From contig NC_088302.1 in the NCBI RefSeq assembly GCF_032854445.1, forward strand, positions 8,615,338 to 8,679,337: 64,000 nucleotides of DNA. Reading direction: 5' to 3'. The position numbers and the translations under genes are program-made. This document shows, piece by piece, positions 1 to 12,140 of the stretch (positions are counted from its first letter, which is position 1; each line of letters begins with the position of its first letter). The DNA is from Liolophura sinensis. Its lineage: Eukaryota > Mollusca > Polyplacophora > Chitonida > Chitonidae. The notes below the pieces were generated by a model. That model saw only the letters and a program-made list of their open reading frames with translations. It did not search any database and was not told where the DNA came from.

Positions 1-984
1 CAGAGGGCACAGGGAAAAGCGATTTGTTGAGACATATTGGAAACCTTTGTAAAAATCGATCCTGCTGATAAAAGACAGAAATGCCATAGCATGGAGCCTA
101 AGGACCGGCTGTAAACTTGACGTAGTAGTTACTGCATTCGTTTATTTTAGCCACGATCTTCCGATGTCGCTAAGGGTTTGACCATTCCACTGTAAACTAC
201 AGTAATAACGCAAAGTAGCCAGGCTTTCGTTGGCTAACTGATAAAAACAATTGCATAATTCCATTTCAATGTTCCTGTATTCCTCACGCCTCGTACAGCG
301 GACATTTTTTTACAGGATATCCTTGCAAGGCATCTGTGGCTTTGCATCAGAAAAGAGTAAATCTTTAATGTCAAAGTCGCAGGAAATCATAAAATCGGCA
401 TAAAATCGTATGGTTTTCTACACAACGTGCTTATACAGATTAAGTGCCGTTTACATTCCTGTGGTTTAGAAACCCTTTCAACGTTATTACAAACGTACCT
501 AAACGACGATTGCTTTTAGTAGGATGACCGGTGTTACTGGTGGTTGCAAATCTCGGCCCACTGATTGGTTATAGATATTTAACTTACTCAACCGCAGCCA
601 GTCCCACGGATCTTGGAAAAAGGAGAACGCAAACAACATTTCCAAGGCAAATTACCTGTTTGATGCGCCGAGTGATGTTTCATGTTTTTAAGGGTTTCTG
701 AAGGTATAGTTCTGCTCCAGTTGTTCAGAAGGTTCATTCAGCATAGTGCTAACCCTATACATTGATGAGTCTCGTTTCAGGTAGTTTTATCCATCGTGAA
801 CCAAATTTTACATCAATATACCTGTTTGCAGGTGTGTTCTCGTTCAGGTAGTATTCATTTATAACGCCAATCCAACATTCACATACCTATCTGGGTCTGG
901 CCTCTTGTCAATTTTTGTCAGGGTTTTATATTAACTGTTTACGTAAATGCTTCATGCGCAGTAACTTACACGTTCTATAGCTAG
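1..984. other. Unassigned non-coding stretch
   Basis: I see no exon, RNA gene or complete repeat here. The segment around 904-955 resembles two later segments (about 2082-2135 and 2425-2478), sharing a ttttat...atgtaaatgctt pattern, so part of it belongs to a dispersed repeat of unknown class. Confidence 0.5.
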
Positions 985-1815
985 TCTGACAAAATATATA
1001 CCGATATGGTGGGCGGTTTTGTTTCATGCTTTGTACGGTTTCATATATATTCATACCAATCTGACATTAACATACCTGAATTCAGTCGACCTTTCTTTCA
1101 TGTCTTCTCGGGTTTCACATATATTCACACAAATCTGACATTAACATACCTGATTTCAGTCGAATTTTCTTTCATGTCTTCTCTGGTTTCACATATATTC
1201 ACACCAATCTGACATTAACATAGCGTGAGCTCCGTTTCATGTCACACCAGTCTGATATTACCATAGCTGTCCAGCGGTGGGTTTTGTTTCTTATGTTCTA
1301 GGATTTCACACCGATTCACACCAATACGACATTAACATACATGTCAGGAGGTGGGTTCTAGGGTTCAAACATATTCACCTCAATATGGCATTAACATACC
1401 TGTCCGTAGGTGGCTTCTGTTTCATCTGTTCTAGGGTTTCAAACATATTCTCTTCAATATGATATTAACATACCTGTCCGTATGTGGGTTCTGTTTCATC
1501 TGTTCTGGGGTTTCATCAATGTTCATACCAATGTGATATTAACACTTCCCTCTGTTTCATGTGTTCTATGATTTCAAGCACATTCACACTCACACCAATG
1601 TGACATTAAACCACCTGTCCGGAGGTGGGTTCTGTTTTATGTGTGAGAGTAACATACCTATTAGGAGGTGGATTCTAGAGTTTCAAGCAATTCAAACCAT
1701 GTCTTCATGTTTTATAGGGTTTCAAACACACTCACACCAATGTGACACTAACATACCTGTCCGGTGGTGGATTCTGTTTCATGTGCTCTATGGTTTCATT
1801 CATCGTGAAGCCGAT
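985..1815. repeat. Degenerate minisatellite, about 75-bp period
   Basis: The phrase gacattaacatacctg recurs at 1062, 1137, 1211, 1253, 1328, 1387, 1461, 1535, 1602 and 1743. Most spacings are 74-75 bp, with some shorter units. Each unit also carries a gtttcatgt...tctagggtttcaaacatattcacaccaat segment. Small open frames in this stretch follow from the repetition and are not genes. Confidence 0.85.
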
Positions 1816-4800
1816 CATGTCTTTAGGCGGGTGAGAAGCTTCCCAGCCGGGGTCTAGTACCACGTGATCAAGGAAAGTGGTTCTCTCTTCTCGTCCGTTA
1901 ATCGGGCCATCTGCCGGCAAAGAATAAATAACGCTCTAGTGGACATGTGAGAGTTGCTTTTCTGAGAGTATGGACTATAATATGTAATAAAAAATTTACA
2001 GCATAGACAGTGACACCGAGCCAGCGACGACAGTGTGATAGTTCACAAACGGTCAAACGTAATTGTGAAATACGGCCTGTTGTCAGCTTACCTCATTCGG
2101 GGTTTTATTTCGTGTACATGCTTAAAATGTAGCAAATTACACGCCCTCCAGCACGATGGCTTAAGCAGGCTAAGAAACAGAATGTAGTAATGTTACTTGC
2201 ACTTTGCTTGACTGGTCTAAAATGACTCAAAATGATGTGCTCTCATCACATTTAGCATGATGCAAATAAGCAAAGAGACCAGACCTCGAGGATACTTAGT
2301 CCATGAGCAGAATCCTGGTTTATGAAGAAATGTAACACAAAAAATAAATCCTACAGCGCAAAGAGTAAAACCAGAGCAGGAATGACAGTGTAATTGATGG
2401 TAAATGCTCCGCTGAAATATTGCCTGTTATCAGTTTAACTCAGCTAGGATTTTATTCTAACTGTTGATGTAAATGCTTAGCTGCAAATACGTCCACATCG
2501 AGGCATGTACAAGAGACTACCGTTGTACATGAAAAACCAGAAATTTATGCGGGGAACATTAGAAAAGTATCTAAATCGCTGAAAACACAGACTCATTAAT
2601 GATTTCATTCATGTGTTGACAATATAGGGATTTTTTTTTCTACATCGTTAATTGCCGCTAATATTCTCGATGTAGCACGAGAGGCCATGGATCAGTGGGT
2701 GATCGGATTCGCACTGTGGACGTCCGCATGATGGGAAGCACTACAGCCACCCATGACTTTGATTCATGACTCTGTCGTAAACACCCACCTGTTAACGACG
2801 GGATTCCCCACACATGAACGGTAGAGAGGCGGGAACTGGCTTCCTGGGCTATTTGCGCGTGTGACAGAAGAACCTTTATCATGCCAACCGATACGACGGC
2901 CATGTTTTGTACCCTTCTATCTCTACCCAAACACCAGCAGTTTCAGAAGTATCTTTCACAGAAGAGCAAATTGTAACAGTGAGGAAAACATGCCAAAAAT
3001 CTGTATTCTAGCCAAGCGCGTTTCCAAGCGATTAAAAATGAAATAGTTTTACAATAAAATAACCTGAAGTCTGTCAAAAGATAAGACACTAGTGAAGGAA
3101 ATAAAGGTGAGAAACGGTTATTTATCTTAGAGTATATCAGGCCGAAGATTGCATCAAACGCATTGACCTTAACTAGCCCATACTGTCCAAGATTAGAGCC
3201 AGCTCAGATCAGTTATAATAGTGAAAGGCTGTACAATAATGAGACTGCCAGAGATCAGATGCTGATTATACCACGTTCCAACATAATAATGCAATCGTTC
3301 ACGATGCCTTCGATGTAATATATAATAGAAAAAAAGAACAAAGTGCTCCTGGAAAGACTGACGGATATAGAGTAACAGGGACCCAAAAGGCATATTTCCG
3401 TGGCAAGAAAATTTGACCGGAATGAAGTTTTTGCAACAATCTGACTCTTTCTCCTGAACCTCTGTCAAAACAGTAATAGATTTCTTTGAAGAGTGCTAGA
3501 TCGATAAGATGGAAACTAAAAGAAAACGATATGACGGATGTTTGGTTGATTGAACTTAGCAGATCATTCTTTCAACTCCAGGGCTTTGCATGACCCACAC
3601 TGATTTTTGAAAGCCGTTTATAATGGAACAAATGAGGAACCCTTGACAAAACTTGTTTGACGTAAGAGAAATAACTTAATCCTGCTGCAAACGATCGATT
3701 CCTAGTAGGTGTTTTTAGTCAGAAATTTAAAATAACAATCCACCCTTGCTGATGTTAACAAGGGTCAAGCGAGGATTTTTTCTCAGTTGTCGATATATGA
3801 ATTGCATCATAAAGTAGTGTTATATAAGAAATTGTGCAATAAAAAATCCCACTTCTATTATCTGAAATCAGCCGTAACAGTGACTAGCAAACAATAAACA
3901 GTTAAAAAATTGGTGGAATGCATCATGGTTAAACCAGTTTTAGGCTTGGAAGATGACATTGGCTTCATTTTTTTACTCCATATTATGTATTTTCCGAACA
4001 ACTGCATAGTAATCTCGAAGTTTCGATGAAATAAGAAACTATCCGTTACCCTAGCACAATGCAAATAATTTCACAAGTACCAACATGCTTAGAAGCCTTC
4101 TCCCGAAGAGTTTTATATCAAATACCTTCAAAGACCTCTGCGCTTGCGCAATTGCTTCACAATATTTATAAAATCCACTCCTGAAAGACTAGTTGAACCA
4201 AGTTGATTATTGTCTTCAATAAAATTAACAATACTTTTGTTTTTTTTTCTCCAAACTCACAACAGAAGACCGTTTTTGCCACGACTGGCGTGTGTGTTTT
4301 AGAATTAGTCTGCCATGACATAAATAAATAAGCAAGTCTCCGCGACCATATGGGAAATGGGCCCGCTTCCATTTCCTGCAATACCTATCCTGCTAGAGCT
4401 TATTGAAGCAGCCAGCCATCAGTCGCTTGAATGAAGCCAGTTAGCGACAAATAATACTTTATTGCCAAGGCAGATAGCGTTTTTTTCCCCACCGCTGTAG
4501 GTTCAATATCACGGATGCACAATTACAAGCGAACACTAAAATGTAGACAAAAATCGATCCTGATGTGTTCCACGAGAAGATAGAACACCTCCATCCTGTG
4601 TTATAAAAAAACACCCAGCTAAAAACGTGACATTTTCCAGCACGTTGGCACCATGACGGCCATGGCTGCCAACAAAGTGCAAAGGTTTGTTAATGATGCA
4701 TCTTCCTTGGGCAACAACGGAACGCAAAGGGTGTTAGTGTCTGCCTTCCTAGGCCTCGTTCTGGAAGCGTATATCCGGGTGCCGTTCAATTTTCTCACCA

Positions 4801-5010
4801 CAAATGACGGTCTACATTTTCATTGCAAAAACAAAGATGCAAAAATTATATAAGCCGCCTGGTTATGCTTCAGTTGAACCGCATCCCTGGTGAAAAGTAG
4901 TCCTTTTAGTGTCTTTCCAAACCCAGCAAAATGGCACAGCCCTTGGATGAGATCTTACCTAGCACAGAAAGTGTTATCGACATGAGTGGACACTCGCCTA
5001 ATGGCAAACT
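1816..5010. other. Intergenic DNA, no supported gene
   Basis: No exon with credible splice sites or recognisable protein similarity was found. Two related segments (2082-2135 and 2425-2478) share cctgtt-tcag-ttaa-ctca followed by ttttatt and atgtaaatgcttag. Parts of 2270-2400 also resemble 8085-8205, sharing gagtaaaaccaga and cttagtccat. These mark an unclassified dispersed repeat. Confidence 0.45.
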
Positions 5011-5187
5011 GATTTATTTATTTATTTATTTTATTGGTGTTTTACTCCGTACTCGAGAATATTGCACTTATACGACGGCGGCCAGCATTATGGTGGGAGG
5101 AAACCGGGCAGAGCCCGGGGGACACCCACGACCATCCGCATGTAATTGTCAGACCTTCCCACTTACGGCTGGAGAAATGGCTTATTG
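5011..5187 (-). mobile_element. SINE-A, 5'-truncated copy
   Basis: Read on the - strand this is the 3' body and tail of the most abundant SINE of the window. On the + strand it starts with (attt)n and ttattggtgttttac, then runs through cttatacgacggcggccag and a run ending in gaccttccc. The tRNA-like head seen in the complete copy at 40211-40449 is missing, as expected for incomplete target-primed reverse transcription. Confidence 0.85.
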
Positions 5188-6412
5188 GGTTTTTTAACTC
5201 TCTCATTAAACTGGTGATTTTTTTCTTATAAAGAAGGTATAAAGGAATAGCTTTGGAAATTACAGCTTATCTAGTTAAATTCTGCTGATAAAACAGGTGC
5301 AGCAGGTTAACGTAAATATAGTTTATCTGGAAATATCCGTTATAAACATTAATATTATGTACAACTGTCTTAACGTAAATCCCAGACTAAAACGACTGCA
5401 CCAAACAGACATTTCTGATTAACATTTTAATCAACTGTTTGTTGTGAACACCCCATCAAACATATTCACACTATAGTGAGATCCATTCGCGGTATTATCA
5501 ACATGTGGACAATGTGTGTGGTACGTATTCAACACTGGTAACTACAAAGTTGGAATGGCACGGTAGGGGGTAACAATTACTAACAGATTAAAATAGACTC
5601 AGTCTAAGTCGTTAAGAGATAGTAAAGCAGCCAATATTCTGCTGCCAGTTTTTCAGCCTGTGGGCTTGGCTGGACATCCTGGCGAATGGGCTAAGTTCCA
5701 GAATGTGGCAGGTCAACCTTGATCGAGAGCTTCCCTGTTAGAAGAGAAGATTCCAACAGAAAATTGGATACCAGACCCGTATTAGTTGCTTTTAATGTAA
5801 AACGTATTGATTTTTTCTTAGCCCTCTTACTTAACACATAAATAAGCCTCAAAATATTGGACAGGTCATACGGGTCTAAGGCTTCAGAGAACTCTAGTAG
5901 AGTCTTGATTAAAAACGACCTCGTTGAGTCCTTGAACAACGATGTCTTATCACTTGTTATAGAGATAACAGCTCTGTTTAGGTGCCTATATTCCACAGAT
6001 TTACTCCTAAAGTCTCTAATGTGCTTCCAACGGGGAACACTTAGTTAATGTGGAAGACTGGGGCTAACTGGTTTGGATAGCTACAGTACAGAGTCAATGA
6101 ACACGTAATGTAATATTTCTTCAATCACCAACAACACTCCATGACAAAATAGTCGATGACTTTCGCCTAGAGTAGAGGAAGAACTGTGAATCGTTCAAAC
6201 AACAAGCATGAAAATAATCATGTATGAACCGATAGCCCCTTGAGGAAATTGAAAAAGTGTCAATGGTTTCTGGATTCTAACAAAAACGAGCATCGTTAAA
6301 TAAAGAGGTCATCGCCGTTGGTGAATTGCGTCTCTCAAGGTCTGTGAAGAATTGAAATTTTAGCCGCAAGAATGAAGCTGCATTTCAGATGATACAACGC
6401 GCAAGATTATAG
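5188..6412. other. Intergenic DNA
   Basis: Nothing recognisable: no exon, tandem array or SINE signature could be supported. Confidence 0.45.
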
Positions 6413-6427
6413 CAAAAATATATAGAG

Positions 6428-6793
6428 TGAGTAAGTGAGTGCTTGGGATTTAACGTCGTACTCAACAATTTTTCAGTCATATGACGACGAAGGAATCATT
6501 AGGGTGCATGCACGTGTAATTGTGCCTCCTTGTTGCAGGACGGATTTCCACCGCTCTTTTATTTAGTGCTGCATCACTGAGACGACTTACCGAAGGCAAG
6601 TAAGCCGCCCCGCCCGAGCCATTATACTGATACGGGTCAACCAGTCGTTGCACTATCCCCTTCATGCTGAACGCCAAGCGAGGAAGTTACAACTTCCTCT
6701 TTTAAAGTCTTAGGTGTGACTCGACCAAGGATTGATCCTGGATCTACCGGTCCCGAAGCGGACGCTCTACCAACTGTGCTATCCGGGCCGGTC
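6428..6793 (-). mobile_element. SINE-B, full length with perfect 15-bp target-site duplication
   Basis: A second tRNA-derived SINE family lies here in reverse orientation. The tRNA-like head is at the right end: on the - strand it has an A-box-like TAGCACAGTTGGTAGAGC and a B-box-like segment GGATCAATCC, then a long unrelated body ending in the GTTAAATCCC...CACTCACTTACTCA region. It is bounded by the identical 15-mer caaaaatatatagag at 6413-6427 and 6794-6808. Perfect flanks and an intact head suggest a fairly young insertion. An internal RNA polymerase III promoter is implied by the two boxes. Confidence 0.9.
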
Positions 6794-6808
6794 CAAAAAT
6801 ATATAGAG

Positions 6809-9800
6809 GACAAAACGTCTCGTGGGTTATCATTTTCACCTCTCACTCGAAAAGTATTTAGGATATTCAACCTTCACTGTGCAATATCCTCTTTATTATT
6901 TATTATTTGAACAAGTTCAAGCAATGTTTATAGCTGTAGGCCTTCACTGCCTTGTGTATCTAGAGTGACGTTGCACATGACGTCTTGTATGATGTCATGT
7001 CTTGCTGCGTGAAGGTTGACTGAACTTGTAGTATGACGTCATTCTGCTAAGTTCGGATTGGAACATCATAAACAAAATGCTTCTTTGTGACGCCATGGCG
7101 TCGAGATGTGTAATAACAAAAGAGATATCTAACTCTATCACTTTTATCAGTGAAGGAAATACTGACATTTCACAATTATATAAACAATAAATTCTTAGGA
7201 TGCATTAAGTTATGTCCTTAATACCCTCCCTCTCTCGTGGAATATGGTCTCCCTAAATCTGCCACTTTGGTAGTCCATGGGAGATACTATTATCATACTG
7301 TCATTGTCCCAAGCGAATCAGAACATCCCGTTATTGTGCGTGCTAGTCACTGCCCCTTGAAACCAGTAAGGTGATGCACTAGTCAAATGTCAGTGGACAA
7401 GTGCGATGGTATTTCGGCATTTTTACTCGGATTAGATGGCCAGTGACCTTGGTCGCGGGCAAAAAACGGCAAATCGAAAAGTGCCAGCACATAAAATGTA
7501 AATAAACATTCGAAGCACTGGTTGACCATTGTGAAAGTTAATTTCATAGCTATTAATATGATCAGGATTAACAAAACCAAGGGTTAATCATCTCGAGTCG
7601 ACCATCCGAATTGTGTCTCGTATGTTAACTCGGACAGATTGCGATGTTCCTTTGTAAGTAACCAAACAACTGTAAATATAAGTTGTGTAAAAGATGTATT
7701 AATCAAAAGGTTTTTTAAAGTTTATTTTGGCCACGCCTTGTAAAAGTATTGCAATACATGTAATACAAATGCCGTTAGATGAAACCATGATTGAAAGCCA
7801 CTCCCTTAGCAAATGACTGACTACAGCCCCATGGTGCTATTAAGGTACAGCCAGCGATAAGTACCATCTTGCCGGGATGGGGCCCAAAGCTCGCACTTAA
7901 TGTGACGTGATGGGAAGATTTACTGATCGGACGGACACTTGTTCCAATAAGTTAACGTTGTTTATTTGGTGCCTCGGTGGACACAGTGTATAGGAGTCTA
8001 CATCTGTGCTGAATCTCATCCCAGAGAAACTGTGTACTGTGACTACTGCCATGACCATATTTGAGAAACTTAATGCAATGCATTGAATACAAAAAGACTA
8101 CAGACTAGAGAGTAAAACCAGAACAATATACATTCAATATACAAACACATTAAAACCTTGTAAAGGGGCCAGTCCTTGGGGTGCTTAGTCCATCACCACA
8201 ATCACCTTTTTACGCAGCAATACAATATAAAAGTCTGGCGGACACATCAGGAACAATTTTTATGACATTTGTTGAAAATGAAGTTCTTCAAATTCCGAAC
8301 TGTGAAGAACAAACAAACTATCCTTTTGGATATAAATCCTATATTAACAAGATCAAGTGTTCTTAACTAGTAACAGGCAGATTTTATTTTCTCTTCTTAG
8401 AAGAAATGTTTGTTTAGTTGCACTGTAAATCTTGTTCATGGATAATGATTTTGACTCTTTGAACTAACCTACAATGAAAATGTAGGGAATCCTGACTAGG
8501 ACATTTAGGTCCATTAAGGTACTTAAACGGAACTGAGGTTATAGCGACTATGTCTGTAACTAATTTACCGTGATCTGAGGTGTCCTATAAAGACAAGATC
8601 TGTGCTTAGTAGCCTGTATCCGTAGTAAAAGTCGACTCGATTTGTTCCCTTTTCCGAACGTTTCACTGGCCCACTTAGGCTACCTAACAACGACAGACAC
8701 GCACAAGCCAATGCTAGAACACATGGTAGCATTGATGGGCAATCAGAGTCAAGGTTATATGTTTATACTAAACTTCCGGTGCATATACAGCGTATAATGT
8801 GTGTAGTTTTAATCTTATTATCAACTAGTTTGATTGTCACTTTATCTCTTTAACTTTTGATTGCTTTTTCCAAAATTTCGCTCTCTTCACGGTAGTCATG
8901 AATCAAAATTTTACCCGTATCAAATTTCGACCTGTTTAAATCTACGTCATCTGTAATGTGTGCGTCCTCATGAACGTGACATTATGCCGGTTTTAAGAGA
9001 CTTCAAAATATTTTCAGTGCACATGGTCGGATTTAAGTCAGTTCAGTAACAGGAATGTTATTTTTGGAAATGCGGTCACATGCAGAGATAATCTGGTTCA
9101 AAACCTCAACCTGTTTTAAAGCCTCATCGTTAGCATTGAGAAATAAAAGAGATCAAATGCCTCGCTTTGTGTTCATGTATGTGCTTTAAACAAGCTTACC
9201 AGCATATATGAACGTAGTAAAAGAGAAACACTGTTATAAAATCAACATATTAAATTTTAAACTTTTATATACTAATCACATATAGCCGAATGTACCACCG
9301 ATTTAATTATCTTTTCTCTCAGAGAGACAGAAATTGCACGCACAAGGATGCGTCTTGGACGAACATGCAAAACGTCGACAGAAGGAGGCCTGTGCTCGGT
9401 ATAAAACGATACAAAGCCATCAATCAAGTAATCCGTTCACAAACCAGCATCGCAGTACTGCTTACTGCTGGTTTCGCTTTTTTCTCCCTCATATATAGTA
9501 ATGGCAATCTATAATACCCGTCAGGTATTCCCGATGCAGTGAAAGACACATTACCGCATAAAAATATGCGTCTTCTTCCGACAGAAAGCTATCGATTTTG
9601 TCTAATCGCACGGACACTCCGCCATGATAAGAATAGATCAGTTGAATCCGACTTTTCTGTAAGTGCAAATCTCTACTTGGTGTATGGCGAATAAGCAAAG
9701 TCAGCCAGGAGAAAACGAGGGGCTAAAAAAGAGGTTCCAGTGTTAATGAATTAAACGTTCGCCTTTCATGGGTGGATTGGAATCTTTCGGAAAGCTCGAT

Positions 9801-11846
9801 TGGAAAACAGCGCCCACTAAAGACACTCTCAGCTGAATCGGATAATTTGATAAGATTTGTTGGCACCATTGTAACCACTCGGACAGATGATCCACTCTTC
9901 CCGAAGGTAGCACGCGAGCGCCACATCCAAGCTCTCGAACAGATGTATACGGTGTTTCACAGCACTGGCCGCAGTCTGTAGAGCTAAGGAATGGAACTAG
10001 ATAGCCGTGTGTCAACGCCACTTTGGATAGAAGCTTTACATCATGTTGAAAAATCGGAGCAAGAGTTTTAAAAATTATAAATGTAAAATATAGAATATGA
10101 AAGTAAGAATCACCAAACAGGGCAATGGAACTATTTTTAAAACAACCATTATTCACGTGTTAAAACTTTTATGAGCTGCAGAAAATGAGTTTACAGTTTG
10201 ATTCCTTCTAATGTAAGATTTATGGATCAAGTTTCTAGGATCAGGATACTAAAATTCATGTTTTCCTCCTGATACCTCCATAATTAACCTCATTCGTCTA
10301 GTTTTTTGTGACATTAAGAGCTCTGTTTAGAATGACAGAAGATGTTTTTGACGTCAGCATGCTCTAGTACTACCAATATAACAAACGATCCTGGCATTAT
10401 ATAATCGAATATTTGCATGGATTATTTCAAAATGCTAGGTAATGGTATTTGCAAGACAAGTCAGGTTAGCTTCCTTTTCTTACATTTGGATGGATGAGCT
10501 AAACATGCGTCTCACTAAAAAATTGTCTCCCAAATAAATGTGATTTCGAAACTAGTGAAGCACCCAAGATATTAATTTAGATTAACTAATGAATGTCGAA
10601 AGCTGTTGTCTCTGATATGAGTGATACAAGCCTATAATTTATCTGTTTAGCTATGTTTGTGCACTTTCTGTTGAACAGTGTTGATACTGGTAATGTATTT
10701 GTAAAAGCCTGAGGTTGACTCGAGATGTTTACAGTTGGCCAGTAACGTGAAACTGGTCGCTTGACTTTGCCAGATGACCAATAACATAAAAAAATGGTCG
10801 CCATTATATATGAGTGTATGCATATTGAAAGAAAAGCATTGAATCTAAACAGAATAGATTATAATTATATGAGAGTAATTATTATAAAGATACCTTGTTC
10901 ATTGCTCTTGGGGGAAAATTCAGGAAAATCTATTGTGAAAAAAAGATAAAACAAGATGATTTTTGAAGAACTATTGAGAAAAGGCACAAATGTTCATTCA
11001 AAATCTGCACATGGGCACATTTTTGCGATTTCGCGAGACTGAAAATAGAGCAGGCCTTGATGTTTATGTGTTTTGTGTCGGCAATCATCAGGTGTTCGCA
11101 CACGTTGTAACTATGAACAATTTTAGGTCGTATGGCTGTTTTATGATCAAGTCAGATCAGGCTTTAACTTTAGATTTCTGCATTATGGTATCGATTGGTG
11201 AAAACGTCGCAAAAATCTCGGCAATATTAAATGTCGTGTGCCATTAAGTGCGGTGATCGGAGAGGAGCACTTAAGCGTATCCATGAAGCCTGTAATTGGC
11301 ACGAGTGTACGCACACTATCTGGAGGAGAAACGTGAGAACGCAAAATTGTGTTCAGAGTTAGAATTCTGAGTTGTTGGGGCTATTTGATCATTGATTAGG
11401 ATGTGGAAATGTATAAATGGTGAGGTGGGTTCATTGATATACAGACAGCTTTCAGTGTTTGGCCTTAGAGACTTTCTAAAACTCTGCTAATTTGCTTAAT
11501 TGGTTTGAATATGCTTGATATGACAGAACAGCAAATGTTTGAGAAAGGAAATGAATACACTGGACCACGTGAGCAGATCCCAAACTCCCAAGTATCTATT
11601 GATCCAGGCTTCGTTGCACTTCAAAGGGTATCGCTGTCTGCTAAGGTAATAAAGATTATGTATGGTAGAGTGGACATGCTGGTAACAAGAGAAAAGTAGG
11701 AGTATATTAAACTGAGATCTGCCTGGAAGCTGGTATTATTCCATAACAACCACATAGGCTACACCGAACAATGGTCGCCAACATGACGTAAGAATAGGAC
11801 ACGCACTGCTTCCATGAATCATTTAATAACTGGATAAACCCATTAA
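6809..11846. other. Intergenic DNA, no supported gene
   Basis: About 5 kb without a supported exon. Around 9727-9981 both strands are open for 70-130 codons at slightly raised GC, but no family or splice pattern was recognised. A small nested hairpin lies at about 9440-9475 (arms aaaccagca / tgctggttt). TGACGTCA octamers occur at 7034 and 10349. Confidence 0.45.
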
Positions 11847-12140
11847 CGCGTGGCCTACTGGTTAGAGCGTCCGCTCTAGAATCTGGAGGCGTAAGATCAA
11901 ACCCGGGTCTGGTCATACTAAGCACTTTAAAGTGATACTTGTTGGTGCCTAGCTTGGCGCTCAGAACTGAGAGGTTAGAGCTAGGAAAAAGTATTGGTTG
12001 GCCCAGTGTCAATAAGATGTGAATGGATATGGGTGTCATTTCCATTGTCTTTGGTATGATACTTCAGTGGTGGCAGTACTTTGGCGGTATGCACTCGCCC
12101 TGCTACAAGAAGGCATGGTAAATGTGCACACACTACATAA
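11847..12140 (+). mobile_element. SINE-C with tRNA-like head
   Basis: The left end has an A-box-like tggcctactggttagagc and a B-box-like gatcaaaccc about 30 bp later, as in a tRNA-derived SINE. The 3' body (ggttggcccagtgtc... atacttcagtggtggcag) matches a second copy at 37864-38004, which shows it is a dispersed family. No clear target-site duplication was found. Confidence 0.7.

Noticed and set aside
4653-4856. 66-residue open frame with a good Kozak context (caccatgac)
   Set aside because: No recognisable family, no splice signals and both strands open; it may be chance.
9727-10156. Overlapping open frames on both strands with raised GC
   Set aside because: No domain recognised and no splice context; openness on both strands argues for composition, not coding.
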